This document shows positions 22,922 through 30,095 of a DNA stretch of 30,520 nucleotides, piece by piece. The stretch's first letter is position 1, and every line of letters starts with the position of its first letter. The position numbers and the translations under genes are program-made. The DNA is taken from positions 1 to 30,520 of the forward strand of contig CAMBZK010000001.1 in NCBI GenBank assembly GCA_945872225.1, written 5' to 3'. Origin of the DNA: a candidate division TM6 bacterium UASB124. Its GTDB lineage: Bacteria > Babelota > Babeliae > Babelales > RVW-14. Under the pieces are notes generated by a model. That model had not been told where the DNA came from. It saw nothing but the letters and a program-made list of their open reading frames with translations, and did no database searches.

Positions 22922-24322
22922 TTAAAACTTTTTAATGCCACGCAAGTTCCAGTATTCGCTTACTAAGCCGGTTGAACCAGCAATAGCAATCAAGCCATCA
23001 CGTTCGTCAACAGCAAGCTTAGCTTGAGTCAAGGCCTCATCAAGTGATGCAGCAGCTTTAACTTTAACGTTAAGCTCTTTTGCCATCATTGCAAGGTCTT
23101 GTGGGTCATGGCAAGGAATCTCGCCAGGAAGTGCTACGAAGGTGATTTGGCCGCTTACCTTTTTGAGCAAGTAGCGCATAATCTTGATAGCTTCCATAGC
23201 GTTGACTGCTTTAGGCAAGCCAAGAATCAGAACCAAGCCTTTCAGAGGTTTTTGGTAATGAAGTAAGCGGATGCCCAAGAACAGGTTCATAAATGCATCA
23301 AGGTTGTTTGCATTATCAAGCAGGATGCTTGGATTTTCTTTATCAAGGTGCTCAAAGCGTCCATGAAGCAAATCAAACTGATCAGCCCAGAAATGCTTTA
23401 AGGTCTTGATTGGGTTAAGTTCTGCTTGGCGTTTTGCTTCCAAGGTTGGGCGACCACGTTGGCCCTTTTGGGTAGCCAACAAGTTACCACGCAAGAACGG
23501 TGAGAACTTGCCTTTAATATCTTCAACATAAATCTGAGCAAGGCGCTCACCCAAAGAGGCTACGCGGCCATAGAGCTGCTCATACATGTAAGGGAGGGTA
23601 GCCAATTTACGGATAGGCATTGCCCATTTAACATGATGCTCATCGCACCAGTTTTTCATCTTTTGTAAACGGATCTTGCTCTGTTCTGCTGAAATGAACC
23701 AGCAGTCAGCCTTAACCATGCCAAGCATTTCAAAAGCAACAGCATCAAGGTCTTCGCCAAGCAGGCCACGGCCGTCTTCAGCGATACGGGTAATCGAAGC
23801 AAGTTTTGGAGAGAAGTATGCGGCTGCATCAAGTCTGCCACCATAAGCAACTTCTAAGAGTGCTACATCACTGTTTTCATGCTTAGCTTGCAGAACAGTT
23901 GCGATAAGCACCAATTCATAAGCGGTTGCTTGAATTTTATTAGCATCAGCAGCAGCGATGACTTCGTTTACAACATCAGTAAATGTCTTATTGCTAACAG
24001 ATTCAAGTTGTACTTGCATCCGCTCGTTGTAGGTCAGGATGTGTGATGAGAATGCTACAGCAACTGAAAAGCCTTCTTCACGAAGCAGTTTTGCTGCAAA
24101 GTGGAGAGAAATGCTCTTGCCATTGGTACCACCAACAACAATCATGTCACGATTTGCTGAAGGCATGCCGAGTGCTTTATCAAGCGCTTGCATACGGAGC
24201 ACTGAAGCTTCGCTGTATTCGTAAGGCTTAAGCCCATCCAAATACTCAACAAGCTCGCTATAGGTTCGAACCTTATGGAGGGCGGACTCTTTTTTCCGCG
24301 CCTGATCAATATTTGTAATCAT
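22922..24322 (-). CDS. Divergent FolC-like Mur ligase family protein
   Basis: A 466-residue ATP-dependent ligase-like protein related to folylpolyglutamate/dihydrofolate synthase. FolC-like marks are the P loop GGTNGKS (residues 64-70), SSHILTYNERM, EVAYGGRLDA (~157-166) and LLHGRFEHL (~318-326). Several expected residues differ: the P loop is GKS where FolC has GKGS, the DH after the ITSI-like strand reads EDG, and the DGAHNP motif reads DNANN. It may have a different substrate or reduced activity. The start at 24322 follows GAAAGG; an upstream in-frame start at 24349 lacks a site. No other folate gene is in the window, so folate or another amino-acid ligation role is open. Confidence 0.7.
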   Translation of the reverse strand: MITNIDQARKKESALHKVRTYSELVEYLDGLKPYEYSEASVLRMQALDKALGMPSANRDMIVVGGTNGKSISLHFAAKLLREEGFSVAVAFSSHILTYNERMQVQLESVSNKTFTDVVNEVIAAADANKIQATAYELVLIATVLQAKHENSDVALLEVAYGGRLDAAAYFSPKLASITRIAEDGRGLLGEDLDAVAFEMLGMVKADCWFISAEQSKIRLQKMKNWCDEHHVKWAMPIRKLATLPYMYEQLYGRVASLGERLAQIYVEDIKGKFSPFLRGNLLATQKGQRGRPTLEAKRQAELNPIKTLKHFWADQFDLLHGRFEHLDKENPSILLDNANNLDAFMNLFLGIRLLHYQKPLKGLVLILGLPKAVNAMEAIKIMRYLLKKVSGQITFVALPGEIPCHDPQDLAMMAKELNVKVKAAASLDEALTQAKLAVDERDGLIAIAGSTGLVSEYWNLRGIKKF

Positions 24323-24603
24323 CTCTGTGCCTTTCACACTACGCGCCACTGCACGCAGCGTGTTAATGCTATTAGAATTTTGAGTTACTATTTACTTGCA
24401 TACGTTTGTCCAATGTACATTTATCTCTATGATAGACTCAGATTACGAGAAGTACGTAATGTTGTCAAACAGGCACTAATTGTCATCAGCCAAAGAGGAT
24501 AAATTACAAAATGGTTACCAAGTGAAATGTTAATTGACATGCTGCAACAAAAGAGTGAAGCTACTCAGTTATCGACTATGTTTTTTACCAGGGAGTTTTC
24601 TAC
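24323..24603. other. Intergenic region between divergent genes, nothing clearly functional
   Basis: 281 bases between the FolC-like gene and the DHH phosphoesterase, which must hold both promoters. A TTGACA occurs at 24533 but no good -10 follows it. A 29-codon frame (24413-24502) and a short one after it have no recognisable similarity and are probably chance. Confidence 0.4.
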
Positions 24604-25536
24604 GTGTCAATAAATCGTGCATGGCAAGCAATCCAAGAGGCAAAAAAAATAATTCTTTTAACCCATCAAAAGCCAGATGCTGATGGCATTTCGTCCTGTA
24701 CGGCGCTTGATCACGTACTGCGCGGCATGGGAAAGGTCGTCCAGACGATCTATCCCTCTCCTGACGAGTCTTCTTTGCGCCGCCAGCCGCTTGATGTGCG
24801 GATTGCAAGCCACACCATAGACCCTGATCTTCTGATTGCTTGTGATACGGCAAATTATGAAAGATTGTATTTTCCTGAAGGTTTTAGACAAATACCCCTG
24901 ATTAACATAGATCATCACATCAGCAATGCGCTCAAAGGGATCGCAAATATCGTTAACCCTGAGTCGGCAAGCACCTGTGAGGAGCTTTTTCATCTGCTGA
25001 TGACCTGGTGCCCAGAGCGTGTTGATGCCTACGTAGCTGAATGCCTTTTATTCGGCATTTTGTATGATACGCAAGTTTTCCACACACAAAATACTACTGT
25101 TCGTTCCCTTACAACCGCAGCAGCGTGCATTGAGCATGGTGTGAACATGTTTGCTCTTTCGCGTGAATTGTTGGCGCAGCAGAGTCCTCGCTTCTTGCCA
25201 TTCTGGGGTGAAATGTTACAGAAGGTTGGAATGGATGAGCAAAAACAGGTGTTGTGGCTGACGGTGACGCAAGATGAACTCAAGGCTCGTGGCCTTGATA
25301 TGAGCGCCTTGGTTGGGCTTAATAATTTTATTGCTGAAGCTTCACCGATTGAGACGACGATTACCCTGTATGAAAGCGAACAAGGCAATACCAAGGTTTC
25401 GCTGCGTTCTAAAACGCGTGACGTTAATAAGATTGCTGGTCTGTTTGGCGGTGGCGGACACGTGCGTGCAGCCGGTGCTTTGATTAAAAAACCAGTCCAT
25501 GAGGCTGTTAAAGACCTTCTTGCTGTGATTGATTAG
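24604..25536 (+). CDS. DHH family phosphoesterase, NrnA-like (oligoribonuclease / pAp phosphatase)
   Basis: A 310-residue DHH/DHHA1 phosphoesterase. Motif I is HQKPDADGISS (residues 21-31) with metal-binding His and Asp residues, motif II is ACDTAN, motif III is the name-giving DHH in NIDHHIS, and a further Asp lies in GILYDTQVF. The C-terminal DHHA1 domain ends with the substrate-binding GGGGHVRAAGA. NrnA-type enzymes degrade 2-5 nt RNA oligomers and dephosphorylate pAp; some relatives cleave cyclic dinucleotide products. The start codon is GTG with AGGGAG eight to nine bases upstream. The gene is convergent with the kinase gene, with only 21 bases between the stops. Confidence 0.9.
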   Translation: MSINRAWQAIQEAKKIILLTHQKPDADGISSCTALDHVLRGMGKVVQTIYPSPDESSLRRQPLDVRIASHTIDPDLLIACDTANYERLYFPEGFRQIPLINIDHHISNALKGIANIVNPESASTCEELFHLLMTWCPERVDAYVAECLLFGILYDTQVFHTQNTTVRSLTTAAACIEHGVNMFALSRELLAQQSPRFLPFWGEMLQKVGMDEQKQVLWLTVTQDELKARGLDMSALVGLNNFIAEASPIETTITLYESEQGNTKVSLRSKTRDVNKIAGLFGGGGHVRAAGALIKKPVHEAVKDLLAVID

Positions 25537-25557
25537 AAAATAAAAAAAACAGATATA

Positions 25558-26445
25558 TTAGCCGACGTTTTCGCTTGTTGTCTCGCGTTCTAAAATAGTT
25601 GCCACGGCTAGCCATGGTAACGGGTCGCCATCATCTTCAGTGGCCCATTGCGCGGCTAGCACTGCTTGCACAAAGCTCCAAGCGGCAACACGTTCCCGTG
25701 GTGCATGCATAAGCTGGGCAAAAGCATCGAGCCGCTGGGCTATAATGTCTACGGGATTGTCTTGTTGCAGTAGTGGTGTGATGGGGTTACGAATAAAAGC
25801 GCCAACTTCATAAAGCGGCTCGCCCATAACACCGTGAGGATCTATCGCTACCCAATTATCACCTGAGGCCAAAATATTATTGTGATGAAGGTCACCGTGG
25901 AGCAGTACCACAGGAGCCATCGTTGCAAATAACTCTTTGGTAATCCGTTGTGCTGTTGCAACTAACGTTGGTGGCAGAAGGGGTGACGGTGCGTGAAGCA
26001 ACCGATCAAACCATTCAGCCAATGTTGGGAGACTTTGATCCGTTGGTACTGGTGCGCCATGCAGCAGATGCATTACTTTGGCGGCATGCGTGATCGTTTG
26101 AGCATCATGCGCTGGAAAAAGCGTTTCAAGTGATTGCCCAGGGAGCAAGCGCTCTAAGAGAATGGCACCAAGCGCAGGTGCGGTGTCTAGTAAATTTACG
26201 CAACCATGTCCTTGAAACGTTTTCAGCGCAATAATTTCATGGTGCAGTGTGCGTTCATCGGTACTAAGCTTTACCATGACGGGAGAATTGGTTTCAGTCA
26301 TGATGGCGGTAAAAACACGTCGTTGTTGAAATGAATAGTATAACGAAATGTGGTCAAGGCCCCAGTGCTGAGCAATAAGATCAATGGTATCTTGAGTGGC
26401 GTTTGTTTCCATCGTTTTATGCGCCAGTCTCTGGTTGGTCATCAC
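25558..26445 (-). CDS. Aminoglycoside phosphotransferase family kinase, APH(6)/hydroxyurea-kinase-like
   Basis: A 285-295-residue small-molecule kinase of the protein-kinase-like fold. The catalytic loop is LLHGDLHHNNIL, with Asp as base and Asn for metal, followed by AIDPHGVMGEPLYEVGAFIRNP, where the DP(H/K)G segment is characteristic of the APH(6)/streptomycin 6-kinase group. An N-terminal Lys in MVKLS probably contacts ATP. The native substrate cannot be deduced, and resistance should not be assumed. The start is uncertain: GTG/ATG at 26445/26442, overlapping the upstream exported-protein gene by up to 29 bases, or ATG at 26412 just after that gene's stop. None has a good ribosome binding site, so translational coupling is likely. 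Confidence 0.85.
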   Translation of the reverse strand: MMTNQRLAHKTMETNATQDTIDLIAQHWGLDHISLYYSFQQRRVFTAIMTETNSPVMVKLSTDERTLHHEIIALKTFQGHGCVNLLDTAPALGAILLERLLPGQSLETLFPAHDAQTITHAAKVMHLLHGAPVPTDQSLPTLAEWFDRLLHAPSPLLPPTLVATAQRITKELFATMAPVVLLHGDLHHNNILASGDNWVAIDPHGVMGEPLYEVGAFIRNPITPLLQQDNPVDIIAQRLDAFAQLMHAPRERVAAWSFVQAVLAAQWATEDDGDPLPWLAVATILERETTSENVG

Positions 26446-27049
26446 TCGTAAAAATATCTACGAAAGCATTTTTTGCTGAAGTAAGTGATGTTGTGGCATT
26501 AATAAGCCGTGGTCTTCCCCATGTTTTTGTGTTTGAATCATAAGAAAACAGCGCCAAGATGCCAATGCCGATGACGGCAACGGCCACTCCGCTGTAAATT
26601 ATGAGCATACGTTCAGGTTTGGCATACTCTTCTTCAACCTCTGCTGCCAGCTCAGGAGCTTCATGTTCTAATATGCTTCTTACGGTGTTAAGTCGCTCTT
26701 CGATTACTCTGCTGACTTCTGTTGCTAAATTTTTATCTTCAAAATGTTCTCTATGGACAGCATCTTGATCATGCAACAATTTTTTATAAATCATGGCTAG
26801 TTTTTTGAGTGAGAGTTCGGTTTCCATCGGTAATATAACTTTTGATTCAACGGCATCACTGTTTTTATCATAACCATCAAGGGAGAGCTCTGCTTCCGTG
26901 GGTAGCGTAATTTTTGTTGAGCTAGCGTTGTGACCAGAAGGGTTTTCTGCAGTTGTTGCTTGTGGTTGTTTTTCAGTTGAGGGATTTACGGCGTATACAG
27001 TGGTATAACTTGCGCTTAAGAGTATGATACTAAGGAATATATACATCAT
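26417..27049 (-). CDS. Signal-peptide protein with C-terminal membrane anchor, unknown function
   Basis: An unrecognised 210-residue protein. A signal peptide (IFLSIILLSASYTTVYA) is followed by a Thr/Ser/Pro-rich linker. Two near-repeats of a 9-residue unit (LPTEAELSL, LPMETELSL) come next, then an acidic helical region likely to coil, and a single membrane segment (LIIYSGVAVAVIGIGILALF, ~147-167). The C-terminal tail is ~45 residues. The topology suggests a type I inner-membrane protein with a periplasmic domain. AGGA lies nine bases upstream of the ATG. The downstream kinase gene overlaps its end, so they are probably one transcript. It is divergent from another exported unknown at 27233. 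Confidence 0.72.
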   Translation of the reverse strand: MMYIFLSIILLSASYTTVYAVNPSTEKQPQATTAENPSGHNASSTKITLPTEAELSLDGYDKNSDAVESKVILPMETELSLKKLAMIYKKLLHDQDAVHREHFEDKNLATEVSRVIEERLNTVRSILEHEAPELAAEVEEEYAKPERMLIIYSGVAVAVIGIGILALFSYDSNTKTWGRPRLINATTSLTSAKNAFVDIFTSDDQPETGA

Positions 27050-27172
27050 TGCTATGGTCCTAACATATTTTGCATGAGATGATTTGATGTAGCGTGGTTA
27101 TTTATAGCACAAAAATTACAAAAACGCAATTAATTCAATCTGGCAATATACTGCATATGAAGGCTTGAGTTA

Positions 27173-27196
27173 CTAGCGTTGGCTTTGATACGCTAG
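27173..27196 (+). promoter_or_regulatory. Perfect 7-bp inverted repeat in the leader of the 27233 gene
   Basis: CTAGCGT (27173-27179) and ACGCTAG (27190-27196) with a 10-base loop, and an outer TGAAG/CTTCA pair. It is placed 37 bases before the start codon, with no T run; an operator or leader structure is possible. Confidence 0.4.
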
Positions 27197-27232
27197 CTTC
27201 AATAATCAGTAACATAAAGGCAAGGAGTTGGC

Positions 27233-28018
27233 ATGAATGGTAATAAAAGTATAGTCATGACGGTGGCGCTCTGTTTGCGCCTGGCAACCTGTTTTGGCTT
27301 GGGAGATCAAGCTCAACCACTGGGACTTTCGGCGCCGAAATTTGTACCGCTAGAAATTGGAGAAGAGTCACTTGCATTTGCCGTTCGTGATGAAAATACG
27401 ACTACCGAGTTGACTAATGTGTCCTTTTGGGGGAGTACTGCCGTTAGTGGGATTTGCCGCGAAGATAATGACTCAGTGACGGCAATTCACCTTGCCTATA
27501 CGCAAAAGATTAAAATTAAGCAGCAAGAATATAAAAGTGTGCGATATCCTGGGAAAGAGCTTTGCGTTGTAGAAAAAACAAATGTTGATGGCACGGTTAC
27601 TGATGGCCTTTTGATGCCGGTAAAGTTAGTAATTTGTGGGATTGAGAAAACAACCAAAGATGAAAAGGCTTGGTTTTTGGGGAAAATTGATCAGCTCGTA
27701 CGCTTGGAAAAGACATCAGGAGAGCACAGTGATGTTGTGGTTGCAAAACACATTGATCACCTTTTTGATATGCATAGCACGAGTACTACCCATGCTCATC
27801 ATGGGCACAAAGCGGGTGGATCTCGTCCTTATGTACCGGGTGCCGTTAAAGTTCTTGAGGCTCATGACCAACAGGTAGAGAAAAAAGAAATTTTGCTTGA
27901 AAAACAGACCGGAGCTATGGAGCAAAAAACAATTTTGCGTGCAGTAAACGATTTGCTCATTGCTGTTATTGGCGTTTTTAAAGCGCTGTTTGAAGCAGTG
28001 CGCGGATTGTTTTTTTAG
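27233..28018 (+). CDS. Exported protein with His-rich patch, unknown function
   Basis: A 261-residue protein with no recognised family. A signal peptide (KSIVMTVALCLRLATCFG) precedes a beta-rich central region (residues ~30-150). A His-rich linker THAHHGHK near residue 188 could bind metal. A charged helical stretch follows (KKEILLEKQTGAMEQK), and the protein ends in a hydrophobic amphipathic helix (LLIAVIGVFKALFEAVRGLFF) that may touch a membrane. AAGGAG sits eight bases before the ATG. It is transcribed away from the membrane-anchored exported gene at 26417-27049 with a 183-base shared control region. It ends four bases from the stop of the convergent methyltransferase, with no terminator between. 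Confidence 0.72.
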   Translation: MNGNKSIVMTVALCLRLATCFGLGDQAQPLGLSAPKFVPLEIGEESLAFAVRDENTTTELTNVSFWGSTAVSGICREDNDSVTAIHLAYTQKIKIKQQEYKSVRYPGKELCVVEKTNVDGTVTDGLLMPVKLVICGIEKTTKDEKAWFLGKIDQLVRLEKTSGEHSDVVVAKHIDHLFDMHSTSTTHAHHGHKAGGSRPYVPGAVKVLEAHDQQVEKKEILLEKQTGAMEQKTILRAVNDLLIAVIGVFKALFEAVRGLFF

Positions 28019-28022
28019 CAGC

Positions 28023-28784
28023 TTATTTTACGCATTCGTAAATAAGTAATGGTGCATTGTGATTGTTAGCTGGTTGCTTGGTATACCGGGTGTATTTTTC
28101 TATGCAAGAAAATCCAAAAGGCTCGAGCAATCTATCCATTTCATCAAAGTGGTACAAGTACTGCTGGTAATCTTCTGTTTCTGTGGCAACAATAGTTCCG
28201 TCTACGAGTATTGATTCATATCGGCACAGTGCGCTAAAAAGTTGTGTTTGTTCATTGTACGACGAGAGTGTACTTAGTCCTAGGCGAGAACCATCAGCGC
28301 GCATATGTACACCACGGCGCCAAATGCCACAGGGTTGTGGTACTGATGCAACTGTTTCAATTTCCATAATGAGCCTGCCACCAGGGGCAAGATGGTTGTG
28401 CAAAATGGCAAGGCTCCGTATAATATCTTCGTGATTAGTTATGAGGCCGAATGAGCCATACGGAATAAAAATGAGGGCGTATTTTTTAGGCGAATTTAAT
28501 TGTTGTACAAACTCCTGCCAGACGGGGGCCGCATTTGGTGCATATTTTTCACGGAGTGCTTCAAGCATATAGGGAGAGGCGTCAAAGCCTTCAATCTCAA
28601 ACCCAGCATTCAGTATGGGAAGTAAAAAACGCCCAGTGCCGCACATAGGCTCTAAAATGGGACCATTGGCCTGCTGAGCATAATCCATATAAAAAGTTAA
28701 AGCTTGCATGCTATCTTTATGCGGTTCGAGGTCATAAAATTCTGTACAAAGTTTACGGTAGGTTGTGAGAGGTGATTGTGTCAT
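28023..28784 (-). CDS. SAM-dependent methyltransferase (class I), substrate unknown
   Basis: A 253-residue class I methyltransferase. Motif I is ILEPMCGTGRFLLPIL, where E-x-x-C-G-T-G-R binds SAM. The acidic residue of motif II lies in IEGFDASPYMLE, motif IV is probably YALIFIPYGSFGLI, and LAPGGRLIMEIE is the post-IV strand. It resembles the Methyltransf_25/11-type enzymes acting on small molecules, but the substrate is not identifiable. The start at 28784 follows AAAGGA at ten bases; the open frame upstream runs antisense through the next gene and is not coding. It is divergent from the small membrane protein gene 40 bases away. Confidence 0.88.
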   Translation of the reverse strand: MTQSPLTTYRKLCTEFYDLEPHKDSMQALTFYMDYAQQANGPILEPMCGTGRFLLPILNAGFEIEGFDASPYMLEALREKYAPNAAPVWQEFVQQLNSPKKYALIFIPYGSFGLITNHEDIIRSLAILHNHLAPGGRLIMEIETVASVPQPCGIWRRGVHMRADGSRLGLSTLSSYNEQTQLFSALCRYESILVDGTIVATETEDYQQYLYHFDEMDRLLEPFGFSCIEKYTRYTKQPANNHNAPLLIYECVK

Positions 28785-28824
28785 CACTGCGAAATCCTTT
28801 AATACTTTAGCAAAAAGGGGCAAT

Positions 28825-29034
28825 ATGCGGCGCCATATAAAATCATTTCTTGTACTATTGGCTGGTGCTGTTTGTGTAGTTGTTGGCATTGCAGGTTTAG
28901 TGCTTCCGATCATTCCTGGCATTCCCATTTTGCTGCTGGGGTTGGGATTACTACTTGGTCCAGAAGCTGTACAAAAAATACGCATAGCGGTCGTGCAATA
29001 TGTACAAAGTAGGTGGCCGTGGAGAAGGAAGTAG
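28825..29034 (+). CDS. Small hydrophobic membrane protein, PGPGW/DUF454-like
   Basis: A 69-residue protein dominated by one or two membrane helices. The segment GIAGLVLPIIPGIPILLLGLGLLL resembles the LP-x-x-PG-x-P pattern of small PGPGW and DUF454 membrane families; which one cannot be decided. The tail is basic (WPWRRK), probably cytoplasmic. The ATG at 28825 follows AAAAAGGGG; an in-frame upstream start lies inside the divergent methyltransferase gene and was rejected. Its function is unknown. It ends just before the convergent small membrane gene at 29041. Confidence 0.75.
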   Translation: MRRHIKSFLVLLAGAVCVVVGIAGLVLPIIPGIPILLLGLGLLLGPEAVQKIRIAVVQYVQSRWPWRRK

Positions 29035-29040
29035 CCACTG

Positions 29041-29202
29041 TTACTTATAGAGTCGTTGAAGCAAAGAATCGGGGGCAGTATGAATGCCGGCTCTGTGACC
29101 GATGTATTTGATACACATGAAAAATACTATGCTAGCAACAATCAGTGCAAGCGTAATGAGGAAACTAGCACTGAGAAAAAATAGCATTGATTCGTTGATC
29201 AT
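29041..29202 (-). CDS. 53-residue single-span membrane protein, unknown function
   Basis: A short frame with one membrane helix (about residues 7-33, FFLSASFLITLALIVASIVF) and a basic, probably cytoplasmic tail ending RLYK. Its ATG overlaps the stop of the upstream lipoprotein gene by four bases (ATGA). The same arrangement is used several times in this window for genuine operon genes, which is the main argument that it is real. It has no recognisable family. It would be the last gene of the run RNA methyltransferase, rplS, lipoprotein, small membrane protein. It could be an accessory subunit for the lipoprotein, but that is only positional inference. Confidence 0.6.
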   Translation of the reverse strand: MINESMLFFLSASFLITLALIVASIVFFMCIKYIGHRAGIHTAPDSLLQRLYK

Positions 29203-29654
29203 GGCGCCATTACCAGCTGCTTAACAAAAACGTGCACGGTTGTATTTTTTTCACTACGAATTGAGATGCTGCATGCTTTATTTGGTTTTGTGCAGATAAG
29301 CAAGCCTTCAAACTGATTAGAGAAATTTTGAATCTCCCAGCCATTGCTTTCCATTGTGTGCAGATAAAAATCAATAACTTTAGGGCGGCTTAATAAACCA
29401 GTGTAGAGCAAGTAGTCACCAGCAAGGCCTGCTTGCTTCGTGCTTGCAGTAAAACCAACAGGTTGCGGGATATCAAAATGTTTAGCACTGCCAAGGTGTA
29501 GTGTTGTTGTTGCATGCTCAGCAATAGATTGGTGCTTGCTACAACTAGAAAAAAAAAGCGTTAGGCCGAGTGCAACAAAGGCACTGCGGCTTAACGCTTT
29601 GAAACTTGATTGAGCTAAAAATTTATGCAGCTTTTGCTGCAGCACGAAGATCAT
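29199..29654 (-). CDS. Lipoprotein, unknown function
   Basis: A 151-residue predicted lipoprotein. An unusually long basic N-terminal region (~28 residues) precedes the hydrophobic core and the lipobox-like LFFSSC. The mature domain has GDYLLYTGLLSRPKVIDFY, HTMESNGWEI, FEGLLICTK and a final beta strand, suggesting a small alpha/beta domain with the FY-x-x-x-M-x-x-x-GW pattern seen in other small bacterial envelope proteins; no named family is claimed. Its start lies inside the end of rplS (32-base overlap in another frame); a GTG nine bases later is an alternative start. The ribosome binding site is weak, so translation probably depends on rplS. Its stop overlaps the next small gene. Confidence 0.75.
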   Translation of the reverse strand: MIFVLQQKLHKFLAQSSFKALSRSAFVALGLTLFFSSCSKHQSIAEHATTTLHLGSAKHFDIPQPVGFTASTKQAGLAGDYLLYTGLLSRPKVIDFYLHTMESNGWEIQNFSNQFEGLLICTKPNKACSISIRSEKNTTVHVFVKQLVMAP

Positions 29655-30048
29655 TAGCTTCTTTGTTTGCAGCTTTTTGAGCTTTGGTCAAAATACGCTC
29701 TTCGATACGAGCAGCATTACCCACGCGATCTCTGAGGTAGAACAACTTAGCACGACGAGCTATACCATGCTTAACTACACGAATGTTGGTCACATTTGGT
29801 GTGTAGTAAGGGAAAATTTTCTCAACACCAATACCGTTAGCGCCGATACGACGAACCGTTACCGTTGAAGAAATGCCATTTTTGTGCATAGCAATAACGT
29901 CACCAGCAAATAGCTGTGTACGTTCTTTATCGCCATCTTTAATGGTTTGCGAAATTTCAAGGGTATCGCCCACTTTGAAAGCAGGGAAGTTGCGTTCGGT
30001 GATACCGATATTCAAAATTGTTTCTTTGGTTAAACCACGAGCTTTCAT
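29623..30048 (-). CDS. rplS: 50S ribosomal protein L19
   Basis: Ribosomal protein at the 30S-50S interface. The core is typical: FPAFKVGDTLEISQ, RTQLFAGDVIAMHKNGI, VTVRRIGANGIGVEKIFPYYTPNV and the basic RRAKLFYLRDRVGNAARIEE. At 141 residues it is longer than the common ~115-120 because of an Ala/Lys-rich C-terminal extension of about 25 residues. The last 32 bases encode this tail and also hold the start of the downstream lipoprotein gene. AGAGGA precedes the ATG. The upstream RNA methyltransferase gene is the expected neighbour in trmD-type ribosomal operons. Confidence 0.97.
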   Translation of the reverse strand: MKARGLTKETILNIGITERNFPAFKVGDTLEISQTIKDGDKERTQLFAGDVIAMHKNGISSTVTVRRIGANGIGVEKIFPYYTPNVTNIRVVKHGIARRAKLFYLRDRVGNAARIEERILTKAQKAANKEANDLRAAAKAA

Positions 30049-30095
30049 GAAATCCTCTTGTAAAATAGCAAGTTTCTGGGAGACCCATTATAAAA

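Noticed and set aside
24413..24502. 29-codon frame in the intergenic region before the DHH gene
   Set aside because: No ribosome binding site, no similarity and too short to support.
28785..28985. N-terminal extension of the methyltransferase
   Set aside because: It runs antisense to the small membrane protein gene, is Pro/Ser/Thr-rich without a domain, and a good ribosome binding site precedes 28784.
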